Assembly (NCBI GenBank): GCA_037147235.1
Contig: JBAWVO010000027.1
Coordinates: 1-37,155 of the forward strand
Direction: 5' to 3'
From: JANXQG01 sp037147235
Lineage (GTDB): Bacteria; Planctomycetota; Planctomycetia; Pirellulales; Thermoguttaceae
DNA: 37,155 nt
A model generated the notes under the pieces. The model saw only the letters and a list, made by a program, of their open reading frames with translations, ran no database searches and was not told where the DNA came from. Shown piece after piece: positions 6,786 to 15,459 of the stretch (position 1 is its first letter; every line of letters begins with the position of its first letter). Position numbers and translations under genes: made by a program.

Positions 6786-8408
6786 TCATCTTTCCGTCAT
6801 GGATTTTCCTCCTGAACTCTCACGGATGATTACCTGCTCCCATCTCTGCGCTCCCAGCTCCCTGCTCTTGCCCGCCTCGATACACTCTTTCATCAGTGGC
6901 CCGGGGTAGAAGCCCAAGACTAGGACGGTCAAGCTGCATAGCAGGGCCGCGACGTAAGGGCCTGGGCCGCCTTCCGCTTGGAGCGTGACCAGCGGTTCGC
7001 GGAAATACATCAGGCTGACAATGCGGAGATAGTAGTAGGCCGCCACCGCCGCATTCAACGCGCCAATAATCGCCAGCGCGATGAACCATGGTCGCAAAGG
7101 ACCGCCACTTGCCGACTCGACGTTCAAGGCACTGCCGAAGAGCATCAGCTTGCCCCAAAGTCCCGCCGCAGGCGGCAGGCCGGCAAGGCTGAACATGCAA
7201 ACGGCCAGCGCGGCAGCCATGGTGGGGTGGGTGCGGCCCAAGCCGGCTAGTTCCTCGACCGTTTCGATCTGCTGCCGTTGGCGGTTGAGGTAAGCCAATA
7301 CCGCGAAAGTGCCGAGTGTGGCCGCCGCATACACGCAGAGGTAGAAAAACATGGCCCCGATGCCGCCCCACAAGCCACTGGCTGTACCCGGTGCTAGACC
7401 GACGGCCAAGCCGATGAACATGTAGCCCGCATTGGCAATCGAGGAGTAAGCAAACAGCCGCCGCACGTTCTCCTGCCAGAGGGCCAGGACGTTACCCAGC
7501 GTCATCGTCAAGATCGAGAGGGCCAGGAAGATATGCCAGGAGTAGGGTTCCATCTCGGGCATGCCCAGCACGATCAGCCGTACCAAGGCCAGGAGTCCGG
7601 CCGCCTTAGGCAGCGAGGAAAGCAAGGCCGCGTTGGCCTGAGTAGTGCCCTGATAAACATCCGGGGCGTAAAAGTGGAACGGTACTGCCGTAACGCGGAA
7701 GCAAAGTCCTGCGACAATTAGGACCATGGCCACTTTGCCGAGAGATTCAAACTCCGTCGGCACAGCCATTGGTGAGTGCAGCGCACTCAGTTGCATGGTG
7801 CCGGCGGTTCCGTAGAAAAAACTCAGACCGTAGAGCAAAATTGCCGAGGCAAGCACGCTCAGATAGAAATACTTAGCGGCTGCTTCCTGGCTGGCCGGGT
7901 CGCGACGTCCCAGCGACAGCAGGATGTAAGTCGGAATCGAGATCAACTCCAACCCCACGAACAACAGCACAAGGTTGGCCGCGGTGGCAACCAGCATCAA
8001 CCCTGCAATCATCAAGAGCAGCGAGCCAAGGTATTCGGGCATCCCACCCATGGCCAGTGGCCGCCAGACGATAAGCACCATGACCGCGCCAATGGCCAGC
8101 GCGAGCCAGCGGCCGTAGGCAGCCAGGGAGTCCGCGATCACCGGTGTGTTTTGGGCACCATAAACCATGGCGGCAACTCCTAGACCGGCCGGCGATGCGT
8201 CCCATGTTGCGCTTTCGGCCGGGAGGATCGGCGTCGGCGGTTTTGCTCCATATTGCCAGAGTGCTACTGCGGAGAGCAAGATTGCGCCCAAGGCAATCGG
8301 GGCCCAAACCTTTTGCGACGTCGAAAAAGCACCGCCCAAGTAAATGGCGAGTGCCGCCACGACGAGCACGATTTCGGCGCTCAGGAAATTGACGACTTCA
8401 AGGTTCAC
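6786..8408 (-). CDS. nuoN: NADH:quinone oxidoreductase subunit N
   Basis: A 540-residue polytopic membrane protein of the antiporter-like (Mrp/ND2) family. It shows the conserved core segments FYLSVLASAILLYGLSFFYG, YQGTTQANAALLSSLPKAAG and the Lys-bearing helices of proton-translocating subunits. NuoN forms one of the three antiporter-like modules in the membrane arm of complex I. Its start overlaps the end of nuoM by 11 bases. It is the last gene of the nuo operon. The final 30 or so residues (GKSRELGAQRWEQVII) are hydrophilic and come from a dispersed gggagc-type repeat at about 6835-6880, so the natural end was probably somewhat earlier. Identity is secure. Confidence 0.96.
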   Translation of the reverse strand: MNLEVVNFLSAEIVLVVAALAIYLGGAFSTSQKVWAPIALGAILLSAVALWQYGAKPPTPILPAESATWDASPAGLGVAAMVYGAQNTPVIADSLAAYGRWLALAIGAVMVLIVWRPLAMGGMPEYLGSLLLMIAGLMLVATAANLVLLFVGLELISIPTYILLSLGRRDPASQEAAAKYFYLSVLASAILLYGLSFFYGTAGTMQLSALHSPMAVPTEFESLGKVAMVLIVAGLCFRVTAVPFHFYAPDVYQGTTQANAALLSSLPKAAGLLALVRLIVLGMPEMEPYSWHIFLALSILTMTLGNVLALWQENVRRLFAYSSIANAGYMFIGLAVGLAPGTASGLWGGIGAMFFYLCVYAAATLGTFAVLAYLNRQRQQIETVEELAGLGRTHPTMAAALAVCMFSLAGLPPAAGLWGKLMLFGSALNVESASGGPLRPWFIALAIIGALNAAVAAYYYLRIVSLMYFREPLVTLQAEGGPGPYVAALLCSLTVLVLGFYPGPLMKECIEAGKSRELGAQRWEQVIIRESSGGKSMTER

Positions 8409-10041
8409 GGGCGATCTCCATTGCTGACTTCAAAATATCGTCCATTTCTTCATTCCTTTGCTCGCTTGCGCCTTTGCGCCTTTGCGCGAGTTCTTCCTTT
8501 GGATCCGCGGCGCACATTGCCTGGCCGGTCAACTGATCAATAGCGGGGGCCATGCGGTCGAGGAAGAACTTCGGTTGCACACCGATCCAGACGATGACTA
8601 GGCACAAAGGCACCAGGGCCGCTACCTCGCGCAGGGTGAGGTCGGTGATCGGCTCGGTGTGCTTCCGCTCCCGCAGGGGGCCGAAGAAGACACGGGCCAC
8701 CAACGACAGCATATACCAGGCACCCAGCACGACGCCGCTGACGGCCAGCACCGAGATCACGCGGTATTGCACGGTCCATTCGGTCGCTACCGTTCCCCAG
8801 GCCCGCTGGAACATACCCATCAGCAAGAGGAACTCGCCCACAAAACCGTTCAGACCGGGGAGTCCGATGCTGGCCAGGGTCATAAAGAGCATGAAAAAGG
8901 CCAGCACAGGGACTTCGCGGGCAATGCCGCCGAAGTCGGCAATCCGACGCGTGTGATAGCGTTGATAGAGCATGCCGACGAGCGCGAACAAGCCGCCCGT
9001 CGAGAGACCGTGGTTAATCATCTGCAACGCCCCGCCCTGCAAAGCAACGCGATTGAGGGCGAAAATGCCCAACATGCAGAAGCCTAAGTGGCTGACGCTG
9101 GAATAGGCGATCAACCGCTTAAGGTCGGTTTGGGCCAACGCTACCAAGGCACCGTAGAGGATTCCGGCCACCGAGAGCCAGAGCATCCAAGGCATGCAGG
9201 CGGCTGCGGCATCGGGCAACATCGGAAGGCTGAATCGCAGAAAGCCGTAGGTGCCGATCTTCAAGAGTACACCGGCCAAAAGGATACTGCCGGCAGCCGG
9301 AGCTTCAACGTGGGCCAGCGGCAACCATGTATGCAAGGGAAACAACGGAACCTTGATAGCAAAACCGGCGAACAGGGCCAGGAAGAGCCAAACCTGTAAG
9401 TGATACGGCATGGAGTGGGCTTGCAGGTGGGCCGTCAATTCCGGGATGGAGAACGTCATCGGATGCCCACTGCCGCTGTTCCAGTCCCATAGTACGATGG
9501 TCAATAACCCCAACAGCGTCAGCACGCTGCCGGCCAGCGTGAAGAGGAAGAACTTGATCGCCGCATAGCGCCGCTGCTCACTTCCCCAGATACCAATCAA
9601 GAAAAATAACGGCACGAGCGTGAACTCGAAGAACAGATAGAAGAGAATAATGTCGCGGGCAACGAACACGCCCAACATGCCGGTGCCCAAGAGGAGCAAA
9701 AAGCGGTAGTAGAGCGATTCCTGGTCCTTGATCGCTTCCCAACTTACCAAGACGGCGACAACCAGCAACAGGGCCGTGAGTGCGAAGAGCCAGAGGCTTA
9801 GTCCGTCCAACCCGACGCTGAACTGGATATCCAACGCCTTATCCATTGCGGCAAACCAATGCCAGTGTGTACCGGCGAAGTCCTCGGCCCCGATGGGGAA
9901 CCCAGCAACCAGCACGATTGCCCCCACGAGCGTTGCCAGCGATGCCACCAGTGCCCAGCAGCGGGCTTGCATTCGCCCGCCGCCGGTCAGGGTCGCGGCC
10001 ACCGCCGGCAGGAATAGAGTTGCGAGCAACAGGGTTTTCAT
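8398..10041 (-). CDS. nuoM: NADH:quinone oxidoreductase subunit M
   Basis: A 547-residue antiporter-like membrane subunit of complex I. Diagnostic segments are FFLIGIWGSEQRRYAAIKFF, PLFPLHTWLPLAHVEAPAAG and TDLKRLIAYSSVSHLGF, the last two containing conserved charged residues of proton channels. It starts at the ATG at 10041, 75 bases after nuoL ends. A 15-bp sequence around this ATG is repeated at the end of nuoL (10104-10118). The C-terminal 45 residues, with phrases such as AQRRKGASEQRNEEMDD, are not family sequence: they are read from a dispersed repeat of the form gcgcctttgcgcctttgcg at 8446-8492. The tail nevertheless keeps the overlap with nuoN. Confidence 0.96.
   Translation of the reverse strand: MKTLLLATLFLPAVAATLTGGGRMQARCWALVASLATLVGAIVLVAGFPIGAEDFAGTHWHWFAAMDKALDIQFSVGLDGLSLWLFALTALLLVVAVLVSWEAIKDQESLYYRFLLLLGTGMLGVFVARDIILFYLFFEFTLVPLFFLIGIWGSEQRRYAAIKFFLFTLAGSVLTLLGLLTIVLWDWNSGSGHPMTFSIPELTAHLQAHSMPYHLQVWLFLALFAGFAIKVPLFPLHTWLPLAHVEAPAAGSILLAGVLLKIGTYGFLRFSLPMLPDAAAACMPWMLWLSVAGILYGALVALAQTDLKRLIAYSSVSHLGFCMLGIFALNRVALQGGALQMINHGLSTGGLFALVGMLYQRYHTRRIADFGGIAREVPVLAFFMLFMTLASIGLPGLNGFVGEFLLLMGMFQRAWGTVATEWTVQYRVISVLAVSGVVLGAWYMLSLVARVFFGPLRERKHTEPITDLTLREVAALVPLCLVIVWIGVQPKFFLDRMAPAIDQLTGQAMCAADPKEELAQRRKGASEQRNEEMDDILKSAMEIAREP
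8446..8505. repeat. Dispersed repeat read in frame as the nuoM C-terminus
   Basis: The plus strand reads GCTCGCTTGCGCCTTTGCG followed by a second CCTTTGCG unit and AGTTCTTCC. This low-complexity sequence resembles intergenic repeats and codes for the hydrophilic tail of NuoM. No second copy lies in this window, so the assignment as a dispersed element rests on its composition. Confidence 0.5.
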
Positions 10042-10118
10042 AGGCTTGCTACAACATATCGGATTGATCGGATCGATCGGTCGGATTCAACCGTGAGTAG
10101 AAAGGTTTTCATAGGCTT
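10033..10118. repeat. 15-bp direct repeats bracketing the nuoL/nuoM junction
   Basis: GGTTTTCATAGGCTT occurs at 10033-10047, where its CAT is the nuoM start codon on the minus strand, and again at 10104-10118, where it overlaps the nuoL stop. The 56 bases between the copies include short CGGATTGATCGGATCGATCG repeats. Similar arrangements occur at the nuoJ/nuoK and nuoA/nuoB junctions. Confidence 0.85.
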
Positions 10119-12330
10119 ACCATAACAATGTCCCAAGCAGTGCAAGCACACTGAGTGCCATCACGAGGGCATAAAACTGCACAAGCCCGCCTTGCAACGG
10201 ACGAAACGTCGCGCCCAACGCGCGCGGAAAGGCCCCAAAGGCATTTACAACTGCGTCGATCACGGAGCGATCGATCTGGGCCAGCAATACGGCGAGTGCC
10301 TCCAGCGGCCGGACGATCAAAGCCCTATCTATCTCATCGATGAAAAACTTGCCGTGCGAAAGGGTATAAAGGCCAAGCGACTTAGCCAACTTCGCCGCTG
10401 ATTCAGCTAGGTCCCGCCGTGCGATATAAAACAGCCAGGCCAGGCCGATCCCGGCAAGAGCCACGACCGTGCTGATCAACGCCACCGTGAGGTGTGACGG
10501 GCCGGAACCTTCCGCCACGACTTCGGTTTGCAAGGCTGTCAGCGACGGAGTTTGCATGAGGAACCCCGGGTGGTCTTTGTGGCCGAGAAAGTCGCCCGTC
10601 CATTGAAAATAGGCCCCCACCGTCAGCGCGCCGATCGCCAGAATCACTAGCGGGCCGGTCATGACCGCAGGCGATTCGTGGGCGTGGTGGCCGGCTTCCT
10701 TGGGAATCCGCTCCTCGCCATGAAATGCGAGGAAATAGGCACGGAAGGTATAAAACGCCGTGAGGAAAGCCGTAAACATCGCACCATAAGAAAGGTATCC
10801 ATAGATCGAACCCGGGGCCTCACTCGCTTTTTCTGCTACTGCGGCCAGGATGGCGTCTTTGCTCCAAAAGCCGGCGAAGGGAATGATGCCCGACAGGGCC
10901 AGACAGCCGAAGAGGAACGTCCAGTGGGTTATCGGCATCTTCCGCCGCAGCCCGCCGAACTCGCGAAGATCGATCACTCCGCCCATGGCATGCATCACGC
11001 TGCCAGCGCCGAGAAACAACAAGGCTTTGAAGAATGCGTGCGTAAATAAATGAAACATGCCGGCGGTTACACCGAGCTGACTGCCTGTGCCGAGGGCCAG
11101 AAACATGAAGCCGAGTTGGCTGACGGTCGAGTAGGCCAGAATCCGCTTCAAGTCGGTCTGCGTCAGAGCAATCAGCGCGGCCAGCAGGGCCGTGAAGCCG
11201 CCAATCGTGGAAACCACTTCCTGGGCGTAAAGTGAGGCCGCATACAGCGGCGTACAACGGGCGATCAGGTAGACACCGGCGGTGACCATCGTTGCCGCGT
11301 GGATCAAGGCACTAACCGGCGAGGGGCCCTCCATCGCATCCGGCAGCCAGACGTGCAACGGGAACTGGGCACTCTTGCCGCAAGCACCCACGAGCAACAG
11401 CAGGCAAATGGCCGTGACGACACTGCCTTCGCCGAACGGGTGCTCTTGCGCGAGCCGCCAGTGCCCGAAGATGCCGTGCTCGACCGTACCAGGAATCTCT
11501 GGGTTTTCAACCGCTTGCGGATCAACATGAACGACGGTCGTCGCCGCGTGGCCGTCGGCCGCAGGGATGGTCTGAACTTTGGAATCATGAAAATCCAGTG
11601 TGCCGAAAGTCGTCCAAAGCAAGAATACGCCAAGGGCAAACCCAAAATCGCCAACGCGGTTGACCAGAAATGCCTTCATGCCGGCTGCGGCAGCCGCCGG
11701 CTTCTCAAACCAGAAACCGATGAGCAGATAGCTGCACAGCCCCACCGCTTCCCAAAAGACATACAACAGCACGAAGTTGCTCACCGAAACGAGCATCGTC
11801 ATCGAAAAGACGAAGAGGGCCACGTAAGCAAAGAACCGCCAGTAGCCCGGGTCGCCGTGTATGTAACCGCTGGCGTAGATTACGACCAGCGTGCTGATGA
11901 ACGTGACCATGCCCAACATGATGGCCGTCAGCGAATCAGCACGCAGCACGATGTCCATGCGGAAGGCGGGAGTAGTTGGTACTGAGTTCTTAGTAATGAG
12001 TGCTGAGTTCTTAGTACTTAGCACTGAGTTCTTAGTAATGAGTGCTGGGTACTGAGTATTGGCTTCCTGCCCCCCGCTCCCCGCTCCCCGCCCTTCCACG
12101 GCCGCCCAAGTCCAAAGCCTCACGACATGCTCGTGCCGATGGTTCTTCTGGGCCTGCTGGACGGCGAAGATCAAGAGAACGCTGGCCAAACAGGAGCCAG
12201 CCAGGGCGAGAGCGACGGGCCAGTGGCTTTGCTCGCGCAAGACCCGCTTACCTAGCACGGCCACGACCACTGCGGCCAGCAAAGGCAGCGTGGGAATCAG
12301 GATCAGCAGTTTGGGAATGTACGATTCCAT
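10117..12330 (-). CDS. nuoL: NADH:quinone oxidoreductase subunit L, with in-frame repeat insert
   Basis: A 737-residue antiporter-like subunit, longer than the usual 610-660. It carries LLLLVGACGKSAQFPLHVWL, PDAMEGPSPVSALIHAATMV and TDLKRILAYSTVSQLGFMFL, which are hallmarks of NuoL, and ends in the long lateral helix region. NuoL is the distal proton-pumping module. The excess length is partly an insert at residues 80-119 (ITKNSVLSTKNSALITKNSV and neighbours) between the first helices, read from a degenerate AGTTCTTAGTA repeat plus a gggagcgggg repeat. The insert lies in a soluble loop before the conserved RMDIVLRADSLT segment, so function is probably kept. It begins a few bases after the nuoK stop. 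Confidence 0.96.
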   Translation of the reverse strand: MESYIPKLLILIPTLPLLAAVVVAVLGKRVLREQSHWPVALALAGSCLASVLLIFAVQQAQKNHRHEHVVRLWTWAAVEGRGAGSGGQEANTQYPALITKNSVLSTKNSALITKNSVPTTPAFRMDIVLRADSLTAIMLGMVTFISTLVVIYASGYIHGDPGYWRFFAYVALFVFSMTMLVSVSNFVLLYVFWEAVGLCSYLLIGFWFEKPAAAAAGMKAFLVNRVGDFGFALGVFLLWTTFGTLDFHDSKVQTIPAADGHAATTVVHVDPQAVENPEIPGTVEHGIFGHWRLAQEHPFGEGSVVTAICLLLLVGACGKSAQFPLHVWLPDAMEGPSPVSALIHAATMVTAGVYLIARCTPLYAASLYAQEVVSTIGGFTALLAALIALTQTDLKRILAYSTVSQLGFMFLALGTGSQLGVTAGMFHLFTHAFFKALLFLGAGSVMHAMGGVIDLREFGGLRRKMPITHWTFLFGCLALSGIIPFAGFWSKDAILAAVAEKASEAPGSIYGYLSYGAMFTAFLTAFYTFRAYFLAFHGEERIPKEAGHHAHESPAVMTGPLVILAIGALTVGAYFQWTGDFLGHKDHPGFLMQTPSLTALQTEVVAEGSGPSHLTVALISTVVALAGIGLAWLFYIARRDLAESAAKLAKSLGLYTLSHGKFFIDEIDRALIVRPLEALAVLLAQIDRSVIDAVVNAFGAFPRALGATFRPLQGGLVQFYALVMALSVLALLGTLLW
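11974..12093. repeat. Dispersed repeats inserted in frame in nuoL
   Basis: Three near-copies of GAGTTCTTAGTAATGAGTGCT or GAGTTCTTAGTACTTAGCACT type units (about 11979-12058) are followed by CCCCGCTCCCCGCTCCCCGC (12070-12093). The first is kin to the heptamer array at 3410. They add about 40 residues to NuoL without a stop. Confidence 0.8.
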
Positions 12331-12333
12331 GGT

Positions 12334-12777
12334 TCAGACCTTGCGGCGGTAAGACTCCTTTTCGGAAATCGATTTCGGCAACACGCCCGACCGAGTCAAG
12401 TGTGGCCAATCCGCGGGTGCCTCCTCGCTCTCCGGCGGCTCTTCTTCAAACGGCGGCTGGTTTGATTCTCGCAGTTCTTGCCATACGGCGATATCGAGAT
12501 TGCCTTTGCGTTCAAAGAGCATAAGCACCAGGGCCAGGGCGATGGCCGCTTCACAGGCAGCCACGGCAATGATGAAGATCACCAGCATCTGGCCGCCGAG
12601 ATCGTTATGATAACGGCCCCAAGCCACCAAACTGAGCGACACGCCCTGCAGCATCATCTCGGCCGAGAGGAACATGACGATCATGTTCCGCCGGCTCAGA
12701 AAGCCGATCAGCCCGACGCCGAACAACACGGCTCCGATGGCCAAAAAGCTCTGTAGTGCTACTAGTTCAGGAGGCAT
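12334..12777 (-). CDS. nuoK: NADH:quinone oxidoreductase subunit K
   Basis: From MPPELVALQSFL the product is 147 residues with three transmembrane helices. It carries the conserved glutamates of NuoK/ND4L in FLSAEMMLQGVSL and VAACEAAIALALVL, which lie in the central hydrophilic axis of complex I. The family is usually about 100 residues. Here a C-terminal tail of some 45 polar residues (EEEPPESEEAPADWPHLTRS) follows. The start at 12777 agrees with the family and is the codon preserved in the duplicated copy over the nuoJ stop. An in-frame ATG at 12789 and a TTG at 12813 are alternatives, none with a good Shine-Dalgarno. It lies between nuoJ and nuoL. Confidence 0.94.
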   Translation of the reverse strand: MPPELVALQSFLAIGAVLFGVGLIGFLSRRNMIVMFLSAEMMLQGVSLSLVAWGRYHNDLGGQMLVIFIIAVAACEAAIALALVLMLFERKGNLDIAVWQELRESNQPPFEEEPPESEEAPADWPHLTRSGVLPKSISEKESYRRKV

Positions 12778-12850
12778 GGTGATCTTCATGATGGAAAAAG
12801 TAGGGAGTATCAATAAAAAAGCTCTGTAGTGCTACTAGTTCAGGAGGCAT
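12743..12850. repeat. 35-bp direct repeats at the nuoJ/nuoK junction
   Basis: The first 35 bases of nuoK (12743-12777 in plus coordinates) recur exactly at 12816-12850, offset by 73. The second copy covers the nuoJ stop: the last codons GAT GCC TCC TGA of nuoJ are read from a copy of the nuoK start ATGCCTCCTGA in another frame. A 38-base unique spacer lies between the copies. The ancestral genes probably overlapped by about 11 bases. Confidence 0.93.
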
Positions 12851-13637
12851 CGGTAGTTCCCCCTTCCCGCGTTGCATCAGGCCGCCTCATGGCCGCGCGA
12901 CCTTGGGACACGATTACTGCGGCACCCACCAGAGCCGCAAACAACAAGGTTCCCGTGGCTTCGACGGCGACGAGGTAACGGGTGAAAAGTTCAGCACCCA
13001 GCCGCGAGACCGTGGGTTTTTGTAGGGTGGGCTTTAGCCCGCCTTCGCGTGGAGGACGGGCTAGAGCCTGCCCTGCATCACTCCTCGCCCCCTGTCCATC
13101 ACCCGAAAAGGGAGAGGGGAGTTGGTCCGCCTTCGTGATCGCCGATCCGATCATCGTCGTCAGTATTCCCACGAGTACCGCGCCGGTGAAGGCCGAGAGC
13201 ATGGCCTCCCAACTCCGCCGGTCGTAAGACGTATGACCTTCCGGTTGGGAAAGCATGAGTACGAAGAGGAACGTGACGAGGATCGCCCCCGCGTAGACGA
13301 CGATTGTGGCGACGGCCAGGAACTCGGCCCCGGCCAGCAGGAACAATCCAGCCGTGCCGGTGAGCGTCATGCCGAACCAGATGGCGCAATAGACAGGCTT
13401 ACGGCAACTGATCGTGGCCACGGCAGCCACGATTGTCGCGGCGGCTATGGCGTGAAATATGCCCTTGGTAAACCAATCGCCCACGGCGGGCACCTGCGAG
13501 CCAAGGCAGCCAAAGCCCATCAGTGCCAGCACGCCCCCCAGCATCCGCCGCTGAGTGCTGCTGCCAGGCAAGAGCCACCAGATACCTACGGCCGCCAACG
13601 CGGTCCCCAAGGCGAGAATCGCTTGTGGCGAAATCAT
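12840..13637 (-). CDS. nuoJ: NADH:quinone oxidoreductase subunit J, with in-frame repeat insert
   Basis: A 265-residue membrane subunit. The segment ATIVVYAGAILVTFLFVLML is the pi-bulge helix typical of NuoJ/ND6, involved in coupling between the quinone site and the proton channels. The last helix (TLLFAALVGAAVIV) is also recognisable. Between them, residues 172-209 (SPFSGDGQGARSDAGQALAR and GGLKPTLQKP) are foreign: they are read from palindromic intergenic-type repeats at 13011-13124 and sit in the loop before the last helix. The start overlaps the nuoI stop by four bases. The stop lies in a duplicated copy of the nuoK start. Confidence 0.94.
   Translation of the reverse strand: MISPQAILALGTALAAVGIWWLLPGSSTQRRMLGGVLALMGFGCLGSQVPAVGDWFTKGIFHAIAAATIVAAVATISCRKPVYCAIWFGMTLTGTAGLFLLAGAEFLAVATIVVYAGAILVTFLFVLMLSQPEGHTSYDRRSWEAMLSAFTGAVLVGILTTMIGSAITKADQLPSPFSGDGQGARSDAGQALARPPREGGLKPTLQKPTVSRLGAELFTRYLVAVEATGTLLFAALVGAAVIVSQGRAAMRRPDATREGGTTDAS
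13011..13124. repeat. Palindromic repeats inserted in frame in nuoJ
   Basis: GTAGGGTGGGCTTTAGCCCG on the left is balanced by GGACGGGCTAGAGCCTGCCC on the right (13023-13077). A second low-complexity stretch CCCGAAAAGGGAGAGGGGAG follows at about 13100-13121. Such hairpins normally sit between genes; here they code for about 38 residues of NuoJ. Confidence 0.8.
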
Positions 13638-14212
13638 GGCGAATCTCCTGAAGTAGGACAGGTTTTTAACCTGTCTTGAACAGCATCGTTCGGATGTTTC
13701 GAGGGCATCGGCTCGCGATCCTTGGTCTGGTCAAAAACGCTCAACAGCTTTTCCTTGTCGAAAATCATTTCCTCGCGGCTCGTCCCCGTCAGATCGTAAA
13801 AGCTCGTCAGCTCGATCGCCTCAACGGGACATGCCTGTTCGCACATCCCACAAAAGATACAACGAAGTTCATCAATATTGAAGACCTTGGGGTACTTTTC
13901 CCGGTCGGGCCAGGGGCTTGGCTCGGCCATAATGTCGATACAGTGGGCCGGACAGGCCGTGGCACAAAGGAAGCAGGCCACGCACTTCACGCGGCCTTGC
14001 TCGTCCTTGTTCAAACGATGTACGCCACGATAGTTTACTGGATCAAGGACTTCGTGTCGCTGCTCCGGCGACTCAAGTGTGACTTTCTTGTGAAAAAACA
14101 AGTGCCCCAGGGTCGTCGTCAACCCCTTGATGAACAACGTCAGGTAGCTTTTACCCAACATGCCCAGTTTCGGCGACTCGACCCACCGGATTTTGGCATC
14201 ATCAGTTTTCAT
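13634..14212 (-). CDS. nuoI: NADH:quinone oxidoreductase subunit I (two [4Fe-4S])
   Basis: This 192-residue ferredoxin-like subunit has the two eight-iron motifs CVACFLCATACPAHCIDI and CIFCGMCEQACPVEAIEL, which hold clusters N6a and N6b that pass electrons towards N2 and quinone. The N-terminal part (YLTLFIKGLTTTLGHLFFHK) is the amphipathic region that contacts the membrane arm. Start and stop overlap the neighbours nuoH and nuoJ by four bases each, so translation is coupled. The length is at the long end of the bacterial range. Nothing odd is seen. Confidence 0.96.
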   Translation of the reverse strand: MKTDDAKIRWVESPKLGMLGKSYLTLFIKGLTTTLGHLFFHKKVTLESPEQRHEVLDPVNYRGVHRLNKDEQGRVKCVACFLCATACPAHCIDIMAEPSPWPDREKYPKVFNIDELRCIFCGMCEQACPVEAIELTSFYDLTGTSREEMIFDKEKLLSVFDQTKDREPMPSKHPNDAVQDRLKTCPTSGDSP

Positions 14213-15459
14213 TTTTCTGCTTCAAAACCCGGCCGGATGTTCGACTCCCGTGATTGTCGGCGAGGCCGGTTGTCACCCTGCGACGGCGACATCTTCGTGG
14301 CCACATACCAAGTAACAGAAAATACAGCCCAACCGCAAAGGGTCATGGCAATTTGCGGCGAAAAACCGGCACTGCGTGCCCAATCTCCGCCGTATTCTTC
14401 CCAAATCGCCACGTATGCTAGGTTGACCATGCCCATCGGCAGCATTACCAGCCAGGCCAGCGACATCAATTGATCATAGCGGAATCGGGCCCAACTCCAA
14501 CGGGCAATCATGAAGAAAAAGACCATGCCCAGCACCTTGACGTTGAGTACCACGATTCGCAGGATCGCCTCGCTCCAGGTGACGTTGTTGCCCGAACCGG
14601 TCAGGCCCCAGAAGTGCCAACCGCCGAAGAACAACATCACGATCAGGAAGGCTGCCGCGACCATGTGCAGGTATTCACCCACCAGATACATCATCAACTT
14701 GATGCCGAAATACTCGGTGTGATAACCGCCGATCAGTTCCTGCTCGGCCTCGGGCAAGTCGAAGGGGAGACGGCTGGCCTCGGCAAAGGAAGCCACACAA
14801 AAGACGATCATCCCCAACGGCTGCACAAAGGCGTTCCATGCCCCCGTTTGTGCTTGGTGCTCCATGATTGCATCCAATCGCAACGAGCCTGAACTGAGCA
14901 CCACCCCGAGGATTCCCAGTCCCAAGGGCAATTCATAGCCGATCAACTGCGCGCTACTCCGCAGCCCACCCAGGAAACTATATTTGCTATTACTGGCCCA
15001 ACCGCCCAACACCACGCCATAAACGGCAATGCTGCCCATGGCGAAGATGAAGATCATGCCGACGTCAACGCCTGGGGCGATGACTAGGTTGATCGGCTCG
15101 TGGACGCCCCAGCTTGCCGGGAAGATATCGCCCGGCAAGAAGCTGCCAAAGGGTATGACGGCGAAGACCGCGATCGCCGTGATGAAAATTGTCATGGGGG
15201 CGAAGAAGTACAACCCCTTATCGACGTGATCGGGCGTGTATTCCGCTTTGAAGAGAAACTTCACACCGTCGGCCAGCGGTTGCCCCAGCCCAAAGAGGCG
15301 GATCTTGGTCAGCGGGATGCCGACCCGGTTCGGGCCTTTACGATCCTGAATCCAAGCGGCGATCCAGCGCTCGCCCAGCACCAGGTAGGCGGCAGCCGTC
15401 ATCAGCCCGCCAATTACTAGGCCGATCTTGATCAGAGCTACAAGGACGATGGGAAGCAT
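14209..15459 (-). CDS. nuoH: NADH:quinone oxidoreductase subunit H
   Basis: A 416-residue membrane subunit that with NuoB and NuoD forms the quinone chamber. The conserved segments are ERWIAAWIQDRKGPNRVGIP, LADGVKFLFKAEYTP, SSAQLIGYELPLGLGIL and the acidic loop FDLPEAEQELIGGYHTEYFG. It is somewhat longer than the E. coli protein (325) because of internal hydrophilic loops and a C-terminal tail, as often seen outside proteobacteria. Its first 22 bases overlap the end of the nuclease gene that separates it from nuoG. Its stop overlaps the nuoI start. Confidence 0.96.
   Translation of the reverse strand: MLPIVLVALIKIGLVIGGLMTAAAYLVLGERWIAAWIQDRKGPNRVGIPLTKIRLFGLGQPLADGVKFLFKAEYTPDHVDKGLYFFAPMTIFITAIAVFAVIPFGSFLPGDIFPASWGVHEPINLVIAPGVDVGMIFIFAMGSIAVYGVVLGGWASNSKYSFLGGLRSSAQLIGYELPLGLGILGVVLSSGSLRLDAIMEHQAQTGAWNAFVQPLGMIVFCVASFAEASRLPFDLPEAEQELIGGYHTEYFGIKLMMYLVGEYLHMVAAAFLIVMLFFGGWHFWGLTGSGNNVTWSEAILRIVVLNVKVLGMVFFFMIARWSWARFRYDQLMSLAWLVMLPMGMVNLAYVAIWEEYGGDWARSAGFSPQIAMTLCGWAVFSVTWYVATKMSPSQGDNRPRRQSRESNIRPGFEAEK

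Noticed and set aside
8552..9399. Long plus-strand frames opposite nuoM
   Set aside because: They mirror the minus-strand membrane protein gene and have typical antisense composition.
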